NCBI GenBank assembly: GCA_015680685.1
Contig: MNCI01004594.1
Location: forward strand, 617,705-681,704
Direction of reading: 5' to 3'
DNA: 64,000 nucleotides
Origin: Gnetum montanum
Lineage: Eukaryota; Streptophyta; Gnetopsida; Gnetales; Gnetaceae
Part shown: piece by piece, positions 31,376-43,332 of the stretch
How positions within the stretch are numbered: position 1 is the stretch's first letter
Layout: the number at the start of each line of letters is the position of its first letter
The notes under the pieces: model-generated
What the model was told of the DNA's origin: nothing
What the model saw: the letters and a program-made list of their open reading frames with translations, nothing else
Databases searched by the model: none
Program-made: the position numbers and the translations under genes

Positions 31376-33240
31376 TTATTCGTAGATGAGATTACTTACA
31401 AAAAACATAAAAAGACAAAAATACACTTTATACGATGTAGTTCCCGGATAACGAGTTGACCCACTATGATGTTGGTGACCATTAGATGGTATGCAAGGAT
31501 TAGGATGATGACTCCCATGGTTGTGTTCATTGGGCCTTATGGTTGTTGGAGCATTAGTTGGTGGCCCTGATGAAGTTACATGAGGCAGTGGGTTTGATGG
31601 TAAGGGTGCACCACATTGTTGGACTTGTGCTAGGTTGGAAGGTGCAGTGGCCTCTGAATTGTGTTGTCCCTTCTCACGGCCGTGTTTAAAGAAAGGATGC
31701 CTTTGATGTTGAGGAGACTTTTCACTGCTGTTAGTAGCAGTAGCCCAAGTGTTGTTCGTGGGTTGTTGTTGTGGCACAAACACCTTAGGAATAGCTGGTG
31801 GCACTGTGGAAGGGGGGGGGGGATGAGAATGTTGAAAGTTAGGAGGAATATAAGGTGCACAAGGTGGTGGTTGCGTTGGAGGCATGGGATGATAGTATTG
31901 TGGAGAATAGTATTGTGGTGAGATAGAGTATGGTGGCCCAAATGGAGAAATAGGAGGTTGAACGTGATAAGCATTCGAGTTTGGAAAATATGAAGGGTGC
32001 CTCCAGTCTAAGGGTGGTCTCCCCCACGACTGGGATTGTTGCCATTGTGATCGAACACAGTATCTCTGTACGAACTCTGGATGTAATGTGTTTCCCCAAT
32101 GCTCATGTAAATGTAACAATATTGGGCATTGACCCTTGGGGTGATTGTACAGGCATAGGTTGCATTCATACGTAGAATTGACAATTGAGCACTTATTCCC
32201 TTTATTCTTCTTTTCCAAATGTCTACTATTTTGTCTTGCTTCTTGTGCTATCTCCAATGGTGTTGATATATTCTCCACACTTTTGATACATCCATTCCAA
32301 CATCTTATTGATCTTTGCCTCGGCTTCTTCTAGCGATTGTTGTATTAGAAAAGATGATGTTTCCACCTTGAAATTTGTTGATTTCTCCTTGTTATGATTA
32401 GGGACCTTTGTTAAGTTAAAATTTTGGTCCCGTTGATGTTTTTCAATACTCTCCCATGTAGCTATTTCTCCTTCTTCTTTTGCTACCTGCTTAATAAGCT
32501 CTTGGATCTGATGGGTTCGTAGTTCATATAGTTGACCTTGGGCATACATTCCTAAGGTCTCTCTTGTTTCATTACGTACCCCATCAATGATATGGTACAT
32601 TATCCTTTCCTCGGAAAACCCATGGCCTGGACAGTTGTTTAACAGTGCATAATATCTTTCTAAGGCCATGTCCAAGGGTTCATGTTTTGCTTGTTTCCAC
32701 TCTTGGATGTGTTTCCTCAAGGTTGACACTCTTGCGTAGGTTTGATATTTTTGGTTAAAGACCTCTACCATTATTGACCAGCGTTGTATTGAATTTGGTT
32801 TTAATGATCTATACCATACTTTTGCTTGGTCAATGAGTGTCATAGGAAAGAGCTTAATTTTTTTCCACCTATTATTAATGTTATTCCATGTACAAGCATC
32901 ACAGAAGGCTTGTAACTGTTGATGCGGATCTAAGTCATAGCCTCCTGAAAATTTAGGAAAGTTGTTTAAATCAAGCCTGGGTAGATGGCTCTCTTTACGA
33001 TGCCTACGTGAGATTCAAACAGCCTCTTGTATTTGTGTTAAGCTTGTAGTGGCCAGTGGGGGTTCATCGTGATTTTGTAAGTTATGCCTTCGTGTGTTGG
33101 AATGATGTTGTTTTTGTTCATGTTTATAAGAAGTTCCCACTTCAGGTTGTATACTCCAATCTTCATCGTCATATAGTTCATTGGTTCTCCAATAAACTTC
33201 CTCACTAAGTGTGCCATTATTATCATCTTGTAGGAGAGGA
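31376..33240 (-). pseudogene. C' gag (one stop, one frameshift)
   Basis: This is the best preserved gag of the A family here. One minus-strand frame runs from ~33240 (LSEEVYWRTNELYDDEDWS) through the gag core (LPRLDLNNFPKFSGGYDLDP; LIDQAKVWYRSLKPNSIQRW; DGVRNETRETLGMYAQGQLY) to ~32280. A single-base shift then moves reading to the next frame (ISTPLEIAQEARQNSRHLEK). That frame carries the zinc knuckle CNLCLYNHPKGQC at 32126-32164 and a ~200-residue Pro/His/Gln-rich tail ending at the stop near 31376. One in-frame stop occurs upstream of the core. The tail contains a run of ten or more Cs on this strand, a slippage-prone site. No protease follows, so the element looks pol-less. Confidence 0.85.
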
Positions 33241-33353
33241 ATTGTTGTGTGTGAATTTATGTGACTTTTTATAATTACTTCTTTTTTTTAAGAGATATAT
33301 TGTTAAGTTCTTTACAACGACCTTGTATGATATAACAAATCTAGATAAGTAAC

Positions 33354-33374
33354 CATCCTTGGCAATGACACCTA
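33354..33374 (-). other. Primer-binding site of C' (tRNA-Asp type, decayed)
   Basis: On the minus strand AGGTGTCATTGCCAAGGATGG directly follows the LTR end. Compared with the tRNA-Asp complement it has about six changes, mostly C-to-T or G-to-A. This identifies the adjacent LTR as the 5' LTR of a minus-strand element. Confidence 0.7.
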
Positions 33375-34310
33375 TGATGAGTGGCGAGGTACCCCTAGAC
33401 TCAACCATATGAAACAAGCGTAGCACGTGCGATCCGGTCAAACTCCGCAGACAGACTAGTTGTGGTACCTAGACAGTTATCCTTAGGCTGTAGTTCGCTC
33501 TCTTCCCACCTGGACTAGTATTTATATTTGTCATGTATGGTTTAGTCCAGAGTGAGGTGTATGATGTGTTCCTAATTCTAACGCTACTCTTGAAGGCAGT
33601 GGGAAATAATATTAACTAAGCTAAACTAGGAGGAAAAGGGTAAGAAAGCCTAATCTATCCTAAGTGTGACGAGCAACTGATTCCTTGATCAACCGTACAC
33701 ATCTTGGACCTTGTGCACGACTACCACTGGGATTACCAAGCGTAGATCCTAGGTACGCCACTGGGCTACCAAGTAGTCACACTTAAATGCTCGTAATCAA
33801 GTTGTACTCTTTCCGTGTTGCGATGAGCAGCTGATTCCTTGACTAACCGTACACATCCTTAGATGCTCGTAGTCAAGTCGTACTCATACCACATTCTAGG
33901 AGTTTAAGGGTGAGAGAGATAGCAGTAAATAATAATTAAATAAACAAATAAATAAATAATAAAGTGACTGCTGCAATGATGAAGTAATCTCGATCTTTAT
34001 TTCCGATCACGTGCGTGTCCAAGTACATCACACTCGAATAAGACACCGTACAATTACATTCACCACATTGCGGGTAGACACGGGAAAAATAATCTATCTC
34101 TGGAATGGTCAAACTGTCAGAGCTTCACTACTTCTATTCTATCTATGCTAAACAAGGGAAAGCCACGTCTTATTTATAGATATGGCGGCGGACTGTGATA
34201 TCGCATATGCGATATCGTAGGAAAGACGCGATATTGTGTACGTGATATCGCGGGGGATGCAATATCTCGACGGACGCGAGATTGCGGCCTATGCGAATCA
34301 CCTCTCATCA
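33375..34310 (-). repeat. Reverse-strand 5' LTR of element C' (936 bp)
   Basis: Starts TGATGAGTGGCGAGG and ends CACCTCTCATCA. The TATA box (TATTTATA on plus) is at 34171-34178. The dyad GATATCGCATATGCGATATC is a perfect 20-bp palindrome at 34197-34216, with further GATATCGC-type words to ~34290. It resembles the C LTR at 18847-19712 at roughly 75-80% by eye. Outer flank CAAGG (34311-34315) does not match the ACATT next to C, so the two LTRs do not bound one simple insertion. Confidence 0.87.
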
Positions 34311-34334
34311 CAAGGTTATGGTAACTACTTGATG

Positions 34335-34734
34335 TGAAAGAGTCCCTTGGATTTCTGATTATAGTGACAAAATTATTGCTGAAACAAATGTTTATTGTAT
34401 TGCTACCCGACATGAAATAGTGAATCTTGATCCTACAAGCATATTCAAGAGTACATCAATGTCCAAGAAAGGTGAGACCTCCCATTTTATGAAAGAGCAT
34501 GACAGCCAAGTTGTTGATGAAGGTTTTCAACATGAAAAATGCTCTCATCAATCAATCAAGGAAAAGTTGGAACACATGATTGACTCATTAAATAATTATT
34601 ATCAAAGAAATGTAGCACTTTGGAATGCTTTGGAGGAGTTGAAATTAGATGGGTCTCATTTGATAGAAGAAAACATCCAATTAAAGGCCAAAATTGAGAA
34701 TTATGTACCTAAAGAAAATAGTTGTATCTAGGAA
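34335..34734 (+). pseudogene. Unrecognised coiled-coil fragment upstream of Ulp1-like remnant
   Basis: A frame of ~130 codons opens at CERVPWISDYSDKIIAETN and runs through hydrophilic sequence with a coiled-coil end (LEHMIDSLNNYYQRNVALWN, LIEENIQLKAKIENY). No methionine start is seen; it is a fragment. It lies in the same orientation and ~600 bp upstream of a Ulp1-type peptidase remnant, and transposon-borne Ulp1 genes often have long poorly conserved N-terminal parts, so it may belong to the same dead gene. Confidence 0.4.
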
Positions 34735-35329
34735 TTGACTACTCAAAACAAAAAAATGCCCAACCAAATTTTCACACTAAATAAATAATTATCTCATTCA
34801 AAAATGTTGTAGTTAATATTTATAATAGCAAATACATTAATTCCAGTGTGGTCAACACTATCGTAGGTTTGTGCCATGTTATAAAACCTTTCTGTTTTAA
34901 TACATTGTTTATATCTTTTGAAAGTTCTAATGGTCTTTGTATTGTACATGTGTTAAATAGAAATGACTGATCTACCAGTAATTAAAGCTACCAAAAGGTT
35001 ATTTGATTCAATTAAAAGAGATAACAAATAAATATTTGGCAAGATCATCTAAATAAAGGAACATGTGTGTAGACTTGGTTGGATCACTTCTTTATGTTTG
35101 CTAACTTCCATCTTATTAATGTTCATTTCTAGTTGATGTAGACCTCAATAGGCCCATTGATCAACCTTCTAGTACAGTTCAAACAATGAAGCCTATAGAC
35201 CTCATCATCCTGAATGGTTAATCATGTGTAAAAATTGATAGAGTGATGTAGTTACTTGTCACATGAAATTTAGACAATGAATTACTTATTAGGTTACTAT
35301 TTCCCTCATTCATTGCCACAAGATTCTCT

Positions 35330-35968
35330 TTTAGATATGCATACCAACTTAGGTGGAAACAATGGCTTGATGATGATGTCATTGATGTGTACATCATGTA
35401 ACTTAAGAAATTTCAGAAATTCATTATTACTTATCAATCTTTAGTAAAATATTTTTTACTTAATACTATATTTCAAGCATGTGCAAAGTCCCTTGAGAGC
35501 TAGATGAAACAAAGTCAAAAGAACTCATTAAAACATAACATCAGGAAACCCACAAAAGAACAAGTCATCAATGTTGAAAGTAATACATTGGTTGAAGAAG
35601 AGCTTGATGTGTTCGTATTAGAGAAGGACTTTATTGAAGAGGTTAAAAAATTTATTGGAAGAAATTTCTTGAATTGTGACACTATTATTTTACACCCCAT
35701 TCAATACTAGTGGGCATTAGGTGCTTGTGGTTGTAAACACATCTGCAGAAAAAATGTGTGTGTATGATTCCTTACCTTCTTCTCAACATGTAGCTATTAT
35801 TCAAAAGTTAATGTCAAGGTTTGTTTAATTTTTAGCGAAATTTGATTTTTCAATGGGTAAGAGCACAACTGAGGTGAAAGGAAAGCAAAAGAAGTTACCT
35901 TCAACAAGGAGTATAGTGGCTACACAAGGTATTCCTACTCAAGAAAATGGATATAACTACAACATGTA
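35330..35968 (+). pseudogene. Ulp1/C48-type cysteine peptidase domain remnant
   Basis: C48 landmarks in the expected order: WLDDDVIDVYIM (consensus W-L-N/D-D-x-x-I) at about 35372; a spacer with an acidic insert; after a frameshift near 35710 the catalytic-His strand GH-stop-VLVVVNTSAEKMCVYDSL (His then Asp, with the Trp codon now TAG); and finally QENGYNYNM, where the family has Q-x-N-x-x-D-C-G. The catalytic Cys is therefore Tyr and the neighbouring Asp is Asn, both by G-to-A. These peptidases process SUMO-like proteins. In plants many copies are carried by Mutator-like elements (Kaonashi type). Which element carried this one is not visible. Confidence 0.7.
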
Positions 35969-37356
35969 AACAATAATGTGCATGCACCATTTACTATTTC
36001 AAAAAGACAAATTTTAGCAGTGAGTTTGTTTCCATGTATTGAAATACCATGATACAAGAAATTCTTAGTTGTTTAGTTCTTAAGCAACCAGGGATAAAAA
36101 TATGTATGCAGCATCTTGTAAGTGAGGATTGTAGTGAGCATGGTCCTTTTCCAGCTTCTGATGTAAATTAAATGCATGATGTAAATGCTAGCTTACCATC
36201 TTCAATGAAAGGAAATTTTTTTGTACATGGGACATGTATTTATTTCAAGGTTTTCAATTGGAAATATATATGATATTTCTTTGGTTCATATAGTGTTTAT
36301 TATTTTTCAAAATCTAAAAAATGGAATCTATAATATTTAAGGTTCAATATGTATTTAAAATATTATTTTCATAAAATTTTTTTGCATAATATCTATATAA
36401 AATATATGTTTCATAGGCTCCTTTCTGTAAGCTACTTAATTATAAAGTGTTCATCAATTTTGTACTCTATCATATAACCTTTGATGATGAACTATGAATC
36501 TATGTGTATCATAGTCCATCATCAGTGAATAACATGCAAGTACATGTGATTAGTAGTATCTCACAGTACGTTAAAACTATGTATGTCATTTGGCTATGAA
36601 TCAATGCAAATGGTTGTTGCTCGTAGCAAAATAATAATTAAGAACTACTAGAAGAATATGATGCACATGTCATCATAAGCTTCCAAATAAATGATGTGAT
36701 GTTCTATAGGTCACAAAAATGTGGTGGACTATGAAACCAATGTCACTCACATATACACATAGTGTTAAATTATTTCAATGTAAGGTCTTGCAACTCATAG
36801 AGAAATGTCTTTGTGCTACTTAAATGTGATTCTCATGTCATCGCATTTTAGAGCATTGATCTACTCTTCCTAGTGCAAGATGATGTGAGGTGCAGAATGG
36901 TAAGACAAGTGTTTAAATGTAAACATACTATGATGTCATGCATCTTGCATGATATTGTAGTCTAGAATAGCAAGCCAGTTTTAAGAATGTGAGTAGATGC
37001 GATGTGCATGGTATTAATGTTCATAATTCCAACTAATGAGCCATAGTTTACACTGTGACCAACTACATTATGCATATAGTCACAATTACTAATAGAAATG
37101 GATTTTTGATAGTGTGATTATTTGTGATTCACATGATTTTGAAGCTTTCTCAATTGAATAAAATGCTGCAAGTATCATGTGTCGCATTATTATACATATC
37201 TAGTTTCAAGAAACTACAAATCACATGACTCTATAGAAATCTACATAGCGAGGTCATGCAAGTCATGATTTCTCACAATATGTTCAAGTCAATGTGCAAT
37301 AAATATAGACATCACATATTATCAACTTAGATTATAAAAATAGGAGATATCATTCT
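35969..37356. other. Intergenic, no gene recognised
   Basis: AT-rich sequence with many ATG/CAT-rich repeats of low complexity and no readable frame. It ends where homology to the E LTR begins. Confidence 0.5.
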
Positions 37357-37660
37357 CTAAAATACTTCATTTGGCCAAGACATCTTCTATTCCTTGGAGA
37401 TGTCTTCTCAACATTTGAGCTCTGATTCTTGAGACTTTCTCTCATTACCAATTCTTGGAGCACCTTCATTTGACTTGTAGCCTTTGTTATTATCCATGCT
37501 TGTCCATTCTCTCATCTTTACCTATGAAGTCTTTTACTTTGATAGTTCATTGTAGATCTCATTTCTTGAGTTCTCATCCATAACCTGCAAAAACATCATA
37601 TTGCACAACATTCTATGTTCTCCATTTTTCTTAAGGTTTTGACATACAAAAAGGTCAACA
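37357..37660 (-). repeat. 3' LTR of element E (truncated, ~304 bp)
   Basis: Matches 43040-43332: both have CTTCATTT..GCCAAGACATCTT, GGAGCACCTTCATTTGA, TCATTTCTTGAGTTCTCATC and AAGGTTTTGACATAC. The element start (minus strand TGTTGACC) lies at 37660. Sequence below ~37357 is not found in the 5' LTR, so this LTR lost its remaining part. Confidence 0.82.
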
Positions 37661-37676
37661 ATCTTCCCCTTTTTGG
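37661..37676 (-). other. Polypurine tract of element E
   Basis: On the minus strand AAAAAGGGGAAGAT directly precedes the TGTTGACC LTR start. This is the usual copia arrangement (purine-rich GGGGGAGAT then TGTT). Confidence 0.82.
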
Positions 37677-37999
37677 TGATGTCAAAAAATTAATAAAATG
37701 GGTTACTAGTCTCCATAAATCATCAAGTCATATATTGTCAATGTCACTCATAATGCTAGTCACATCTCATCACAATCACAATCAGAAACATTAATAGTCC
37801 TAATAGAATAGTCAATAGTACCATAATAGAATAGTCAAATTATACCAATCTATCCAAATTTCTCCCCTTTATAGACATCATCAAAAAGGAGTGGAGCATA
37901 ACTCCCCCTAAACACATGCATTTTTCTTTTCTAAAAAAATAAAGAGAAAAACTTTAAATGGAAAGAAACTTACTACATAGGACAGATTCTTATTCCCAT

Positions 38000-40900
38000 A
38001 TCATTATATAGTGTAAGCAATCTTCCCTCATCAAGGAATTTTGTAAAGGCATCTACTAGTTGATTTTTAGTTCCAATAAATTCTAGTTTTATGTGCCCAC
38101 GTTGAGTATGTTCTTGTATAAACTGATGTCGAATCTCAATGTGTTTGATACAAGAATGTTGAATTGGATTTTTGTCATGTTGATGACACTATTTTTATCA
38201 TAGTAGATAGGTGTATATTGAGTTTTTATCCCTAAGTCTTTGAGCATTTCTTTCATCCATAGGAGTTGAGCACAGTAGCCCCCAACGAAGATGTATTCAA
38301 CTTCTACTATAGAAAGTGTTGTAGAAGTTTACTTTTTGGTTGTCCAAGAGATAAGGCTTCTTCCTAGAAAAAAAATTTTCCAGTTGTACTTTATTGGTTG
38401 ATTGAACAACCTACCTAGTTAGCATCATAGTATCCAGCAAGATTAAGTGGAGAATCCTTTAAATACGAAAGGTCCCAATTATTAGTACCTTTTAAATAAT
38501 GAAAATTTGTTTAACCACCTTTAAATGAGATTCTTTTGAGGTGGCCTGATATCTAGCACACATTCCTACACTTAATGCTATGTCTAGTCTACTAGAAGTT
38601 AAATAAAGTAGACTACATATCATGCCTCTATATAGCTTGTGATCAACAGGCTTTCCTTGATCATCTTTAGTAAGTTTCAAATTTGTATCCATAGAAGTGT
38701 TTTTTAACATTGGTGAGGTTGAATTTGGGTATAAGATCTTTGAAATATTTGGTTTGACAAATGAAGGTTCCATCTACAAATTGATTAATTTGAAATACAT
38801 GGAAGTTTTTTAATTCTTCTGTCATGATCATTTCAAATTCAAATTGCATAAGATCTATGAATTTCTTACAAATAGTTTCATTAGTAGCACCAAAAATAAT
38901 ATCATCAACATAAATTTGAACTACAAGTAGATCACTACCTTTTCTTCTAAGAAATAAAGTGGCATCAGCATTACCTCTTTCGAAACCATTTGATGTAAGA
39001 TGTTAGCAAAGTCTTTCATACTAAGCTCTATGAGCTTGTTTACCCCATAAAGAGCCTTCTTGAGATTGTAAGCATGATCACGTTTAATGGGATCTATAAA
39101 CCCTTAAAGTTATTCAACATAAAATTCTTCTTGTATGGTTCCATTTAGGAATGCACTTTTTATGTCCATTTAATATAGTTTGATATTTTTAATATTAGTG
39201 TATAACCAAAGAAATCTAATAAATTTTAGTCTAGCAACAAGAGTAAATGTTTCATCAAAATCAATCCCTTCTTATTGATTGTAGACTTTGGAAACTAATT
39301 TAGCTTTGTTTTTAATGATATTTCCATTTTCATTAATTTTGTTCCTAAAGATTCATTTTGTTCTAATAGTTGGTTTATGATCTATTCTAGGTGTCAATTC
39401 CCATACATTATTTCTAACAAACTGATTTAGCTCATCTTACATAGAGGAAATCCATCCTTCTTCTCCTTTAGCTTCTTTGAAGTTTTTGAGTTCAAGTTGT
39501 GAGAGATATGCTGAAAAAGCACAAATTTCTTTAGTTTGGCTTCTAGTGTAAATACCATCTTGTACTTACCCAATAACATCATTGAGAGAGTGTGTTTTAC
39601 TAAGTCTAGGAATTTTGGATTGAATGGAAGATATCTCATCAAGTTCATCTTCTCACTCTTCTTCATGTTCACTGTTTACTTAAGAATTTTTGTCAACTTG
39701 AACTTGAGTAGCACTAGACAATTTTTGAATATGAAAAACTTCATCATCAAGTTGTGGAGAAGTAATGTCATGATCATCAACTTTAACATTTATAGTTTCT
39801 TCCACAGTATTCATCCTTTTATTGAAAACCCTATAAGCCCTTGTAACAAATGAATATCCTAAGAAAATTCCTTCATCGGTTTTAGGATCAAATTTTCTTA
39901 AGTTATCTTTATCATTTAGAATATAACATTTCAATCCAAAGACATGAAAATAACCTACTAAAGGTTTTCTACTAGTCCATACTTCATAAGGATTTTAGAG
40001 GTTAATCTTCTTACCAAAACTCTATTAGAGACATTACAAGCAATGTTGATTATTTTAGATCAGAAGTGATAGGGAAGATTTTAGTCATTTAATATAGTCC
40101 TTTTCATTTTGTTCAAGATTCTATTTTTCCTTTTAGCTATACCATTTTTTTGAGGAGTTCTTGCAATAGAAAATTAATGGAGTATGACATTCATTTGGCA
40201 AAATTACTCAAACTTGGCATTCTTGAATTCACCTCCATTGTCACTCCTAATAACATTAACACCATAGCCTTTTTCTTTCTGAGTCTAATTGCAAATTCTT
40301 AAGAAATGATCAAATACCTCATCCTTGTGATATAAAAATGTAACCCAAGTAAAATGAAAGTAATCACCCACAATAGTTAGAAAGTACCTTTTCTTTCCCA
40401 AACTTAGTATTTGAGAAGGACCAACTACATCCATATGAAGTAGATCTAAGGGACAAGAGTTAGATATACAATTTTTCTTACTACATCTTACCCTTTTTTT
40501 CCTTCCTTTCTAGCAAGCTTTGCAAGTGTTTAGATTAAATTCTTTGAGTTTGGGTAATCCATGAACCATTTCCTTCATTACAAGAGTTTGAAGAATTTCT
40601 TTGGTTATGTTTCCTAGCTTCCCTTGCCATAGATGGACATCATATGTACAACTAAATAAGCACCTAGATTCAAGGTTAGGATTATTTTCAAAAACAATGG
40701 TGTAAACATTTCCCTTATAGTTCCTTCTGTCACAATGTTCTTGATGGTTAAATCTTGTATTCTACAAGTTTCTTTATTAAATGTAACATTGAAATTTGGA
40801 TCGCAAAGTTGAGTAACACTAAGAAGATTATTTTTTTAACCTTTTAACAAAGAAAACCTTATTTACAATTGGTGGTCCTTTACCTTTTCCTCCTATGGTA

Positions 40901-41060
40901 CCGATACCTATTATTGGAGCCTCCATGTCATTTCCAAATGTGATGGTTCCACAATTTTGTTTTGTGAAGTGTGTGCAGTAGGTTTTTATCACCTATCATG
41001 TGCCTTGAACATCCTCTATCAATATACCACATGCTAGTTTTGGCATTAGAGATAGTTATT
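38000..41060 (-). pseudogene. Element E pol: protease, integrase, RT, RNase H (inactivated)
   Basis: Reading down the minus strand: protease start WYIDRGCSRHMIGD (~41030; the consensus DSG reads DRG). GAG-pre-integrase and integrase (~40540-39900) follow with LHMDVVGPS, YFLTIVGDYFHFTWVTFL, RSDNGGEFKNAKFE and KNGIAKRKNR, where the catalytic Glu of the usual NG-V-x-E-R-K-N is Lys. The integrase tail is FDPKTDEGIFLGYSFVTRAY. Reverse transcriptase (~39500-38500) has LNQFVRNNVWELT, KAKLVSKVYNQ, MDIKSAFLNG and KLYRGMICSLLYLTSSRLDI. RNase H (~38350-38130) includes EYIFVGGYCAQLLWMKEMLK. Stops and several frameshifts interrupt it. Confidence 0.85.
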
Positions 41061-41700
41061 TGAGCCATTAAGTTCTTTTCATGCTTCCTTTCTTTTTGTT
41101 TCCAAACCTACAAAGTTCCTAGCCTAGACTACTTTTGCAAATACCAAGTGTACTATCCTAAATAGCAATATGCATAAATATGACTAGAGTTCCCACAAGA
41201 GAAATAATTTAAAATTCTAGGCTTTGATATTTTACGAAACCTATATCAATTTTCTTCTATATAATCTCTCAAACATTCATCTTTTTACTTTTGGTCTTTG
41301 GACTTTTCTATAGAGTTCTTACTCATTTGTTCAATCACATTGGTTAGTTTTTGAATCTTAGCCTTAAGGTCTAAGTTTTCTTTCTTAAGATAAGAGCATT
41401 CATCATTAAGAACTATAATTTTCATTTCCTTGACATATAAAAACTTTTTTATTTCAACACATAAACTTTGGAAATAAATAACTTCATGAAAAAACAATCC
41501 ATACCCTTCTTCAAAGAAAATTTCATTATTTGACCTTTCCTTATTATTTAGATTGTCACATGTTTTATTAATCTTATAGTTAAAGTCTCTCCTATTCCTA
41601 AATGTAGAGAAGGGAATGAGAGATTTACCTTTACCAATGTGATATAGAAATCGAATACAATAATTGCTGAAGCATATTAGTCTTCTTATTCAATTATGCC
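41061..41700 (-). pseudogene. Element E gag C-terminal remnant
   Basis: Includes a coiled-coil frame (41285-41497; ECSYLKKENLDLKAKIQKLT) and, downstream on the minus strand, a zinc-knuckle remnant YFSCGNSSHIYAYC (~41190) whose first Cys is Tyr. The N-terminal gag domain is not readable. Its upstream end runs into the primer site and LTR duplication. Confidence 0.65.
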
Positions 41701-42482
41701 TAACAATGATTACCCCTTCCTTGTTCATGTTGCTTTATCTAAAAGAGATAACCTTACTCTAATACCACCTAAGTATCAAGAACTTAGAAGTGGGGATGAA
41801 TAAGTTTCTCAAAATGCAAATTACACCTGTTATACAAAACACAAAAAATTATGTGGTGCCCCAACTTAGGTACTCCACACTCATAGGGTAGATTCCTTAC
41901 ACACCTTTGAACTTTGTTCCTTCCAAAATGTATTTTGAAGGACACCATAACCTTCACAAACATTTGAGCTTTGCTTAGTAGAGTTTCATCATTGCATCAG
42001 CTCTCAACCTTGCAAGGTCCCAACTTAATCTTACAGTTAAAGTCTCTTATTCCTACATGTAAAAAGGGAAATGAGAGATTTACCTTTACCAATGTGATAT
42101 AAAAATTGAATACAATAATTGATTAAGCATATTAATCTCCTTATCTAAGTATGCCTAACAATTATTGTCTCTTCCTTGTTCATGTTGCTTTATCTATGAG
42201 AGATAAACTTGCTCTAATACCACTTGAGGATTAAGAACTTAGAAGAGGGGAATGAATAAGTTCCTCAAAACACAAATTATACCTATTAGATAAAACAAAA
42301 AAAATTACGTGGTTCCCCAACTTTGGTACTCCACACTCGAAGGGTAGATTCCTTGCACACCTTCAAACTTTGTTCCTTCCAAAATATGATTTGAAGGACA
42401 CCACAACCTTTACAAAGTTTTGAGCTCTGCTAAGTAGAGCTTCATCATTACATCAATTCTCAACCCTGCAAGATTCCAACAA
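41569..42482 (-). repeat. Tandem duplication (~457 bp x 2) spanning LTR end and primer site of E
   Basis: TAATCTTA.AGTTAAAGTCTC starts copies at 41569 and 42026. Both contain GAGATTTACCTTTACCAATGTGATAT, GTTCATGTTGCTTTATCTA and, on the minus strand, TGGTATTAGAG (41756-41767 and 42211-42222), the tRNA-iMet primer complement. Both go on to AAGAACTTAGAAG..GGG.ATGAATAAG. The copies differ by ~10%, so the duplication is old. Confidence 0.88.
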
Positions 42483-43332
42483 GCTCAAGAGTAATTTAAA
42501 GGATTCCACAATCAGTGAAAAATAGAGCTCTACTCCAAAGTGTTTTGACACAACAAAACAACTCAATCCTGCAAGATTCCAACAAGCTCTAAAGGATGCC
42601 TTCTTGCAAGAAGCACATCAACCTCTCAGGGTAGCAAGAAAAGAGAAAGAAATTATAAGAAGAGAATGTAACTCAATTTACAAATCCCTTGTACAATGAA
42701 GTATAGTTCCTCAACAAATTTAACAAATATGATAAATGATGTGACAATTCAAGTACATACGTACAACAACATAAGATAGATAATGATTGCTTTTATGTTG
42801 ACAATACTTTCATCATTCCAAAGAAATCGAAGTCTTATTATACCCTCTGATTTTCTAAAAATACCTTAGAATTTATGCAATGGCTATCTAATGACTAGTG
42901 TAGATGTCTCTTTTAAAGTTGGGATGTCCACCTAGGATCTACCTCAAATCTGGAGAGACGTCTCTTCCTGAAGTAGGACATCTCTAAGGAGATGTCTTCT
43001 TTTTAAATGAGATGTCTCTTGTTTTTGGAAGACATCTTCCTTTGAAAACTTCATTTCAGCCAAGACATCTTTTGTTCCTTGAAGACATCTTCTCAACATT
43101 TTAGCTCTAATTCCTAAGGCTTTCTCTTGTTGATTTGGCTTCTTTGCAATCCTTGAAGCACCTTCATTTGATTCATATCCTTTGTTATTGTCCATGCTCT
43201 CAACTTTTACTTTGATATGGCATTGTAGATCTCATTTCTTGGGTTCTCATCCATCCTTGCAAAAACATCACATTCTTCAACATTTTGTGTTCTCCATTTT
43301 CCTTAAGGTTTTGACATACCAAAAGGTTTATA
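41769..43332 (-). repeat. 5' LTR region of element E (including duplicated part)
   Basis: Extends from the primer site to the LTR start at ~43332 (CA end decayed to TA). The U3 portion, 42950-43110, is crowded with AGACATCT/AGATGTCT words, including the 10-bp palindrome GAGACGTCTC at 42955-42964. Without the duplicated unit the LTR would be about 1.1 kb. Confidence 0.75.

Larger units (their letters stand above)
37357..43332 (-). mobile_element. Element E: Ty1/copia retrotransposon, minus strand
   Basis: Two direct LTR segments, a polypurine tract, pol with integrase before reverse transcriptase (the copia order), a gag tail and a tRNA-iMet-type primer site, all on the minus strand. The 3' LTR is truncated at ~37357. 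The 5' LTR region is longer and carries a tandem duplication. All genes have stops and shifts. The gag coiled coil (LKKENLDLKAKIQKLTNVIE) and the RT sequence resemble the large group of plant copia elements with long gag N-termini; clade not assigned. Confidence 0.88.

Noticed and set aside
18847-34310. One 15.5-kb minus-strand retrotransposon with a pair of LTRs.
   Set aside because: The 5-bp flanks differ (ACATT versus CAAGG), the LTRs are only about 75-80% alike, and the central pol runs on the opposite strand.
34420-34734. An independent small gene starting with a GTG codon.
   Set aside because: The same frame is open upstream to ~34335 without an ATG, so it is an internal fragment of a decayed gene rather than a small CDS.
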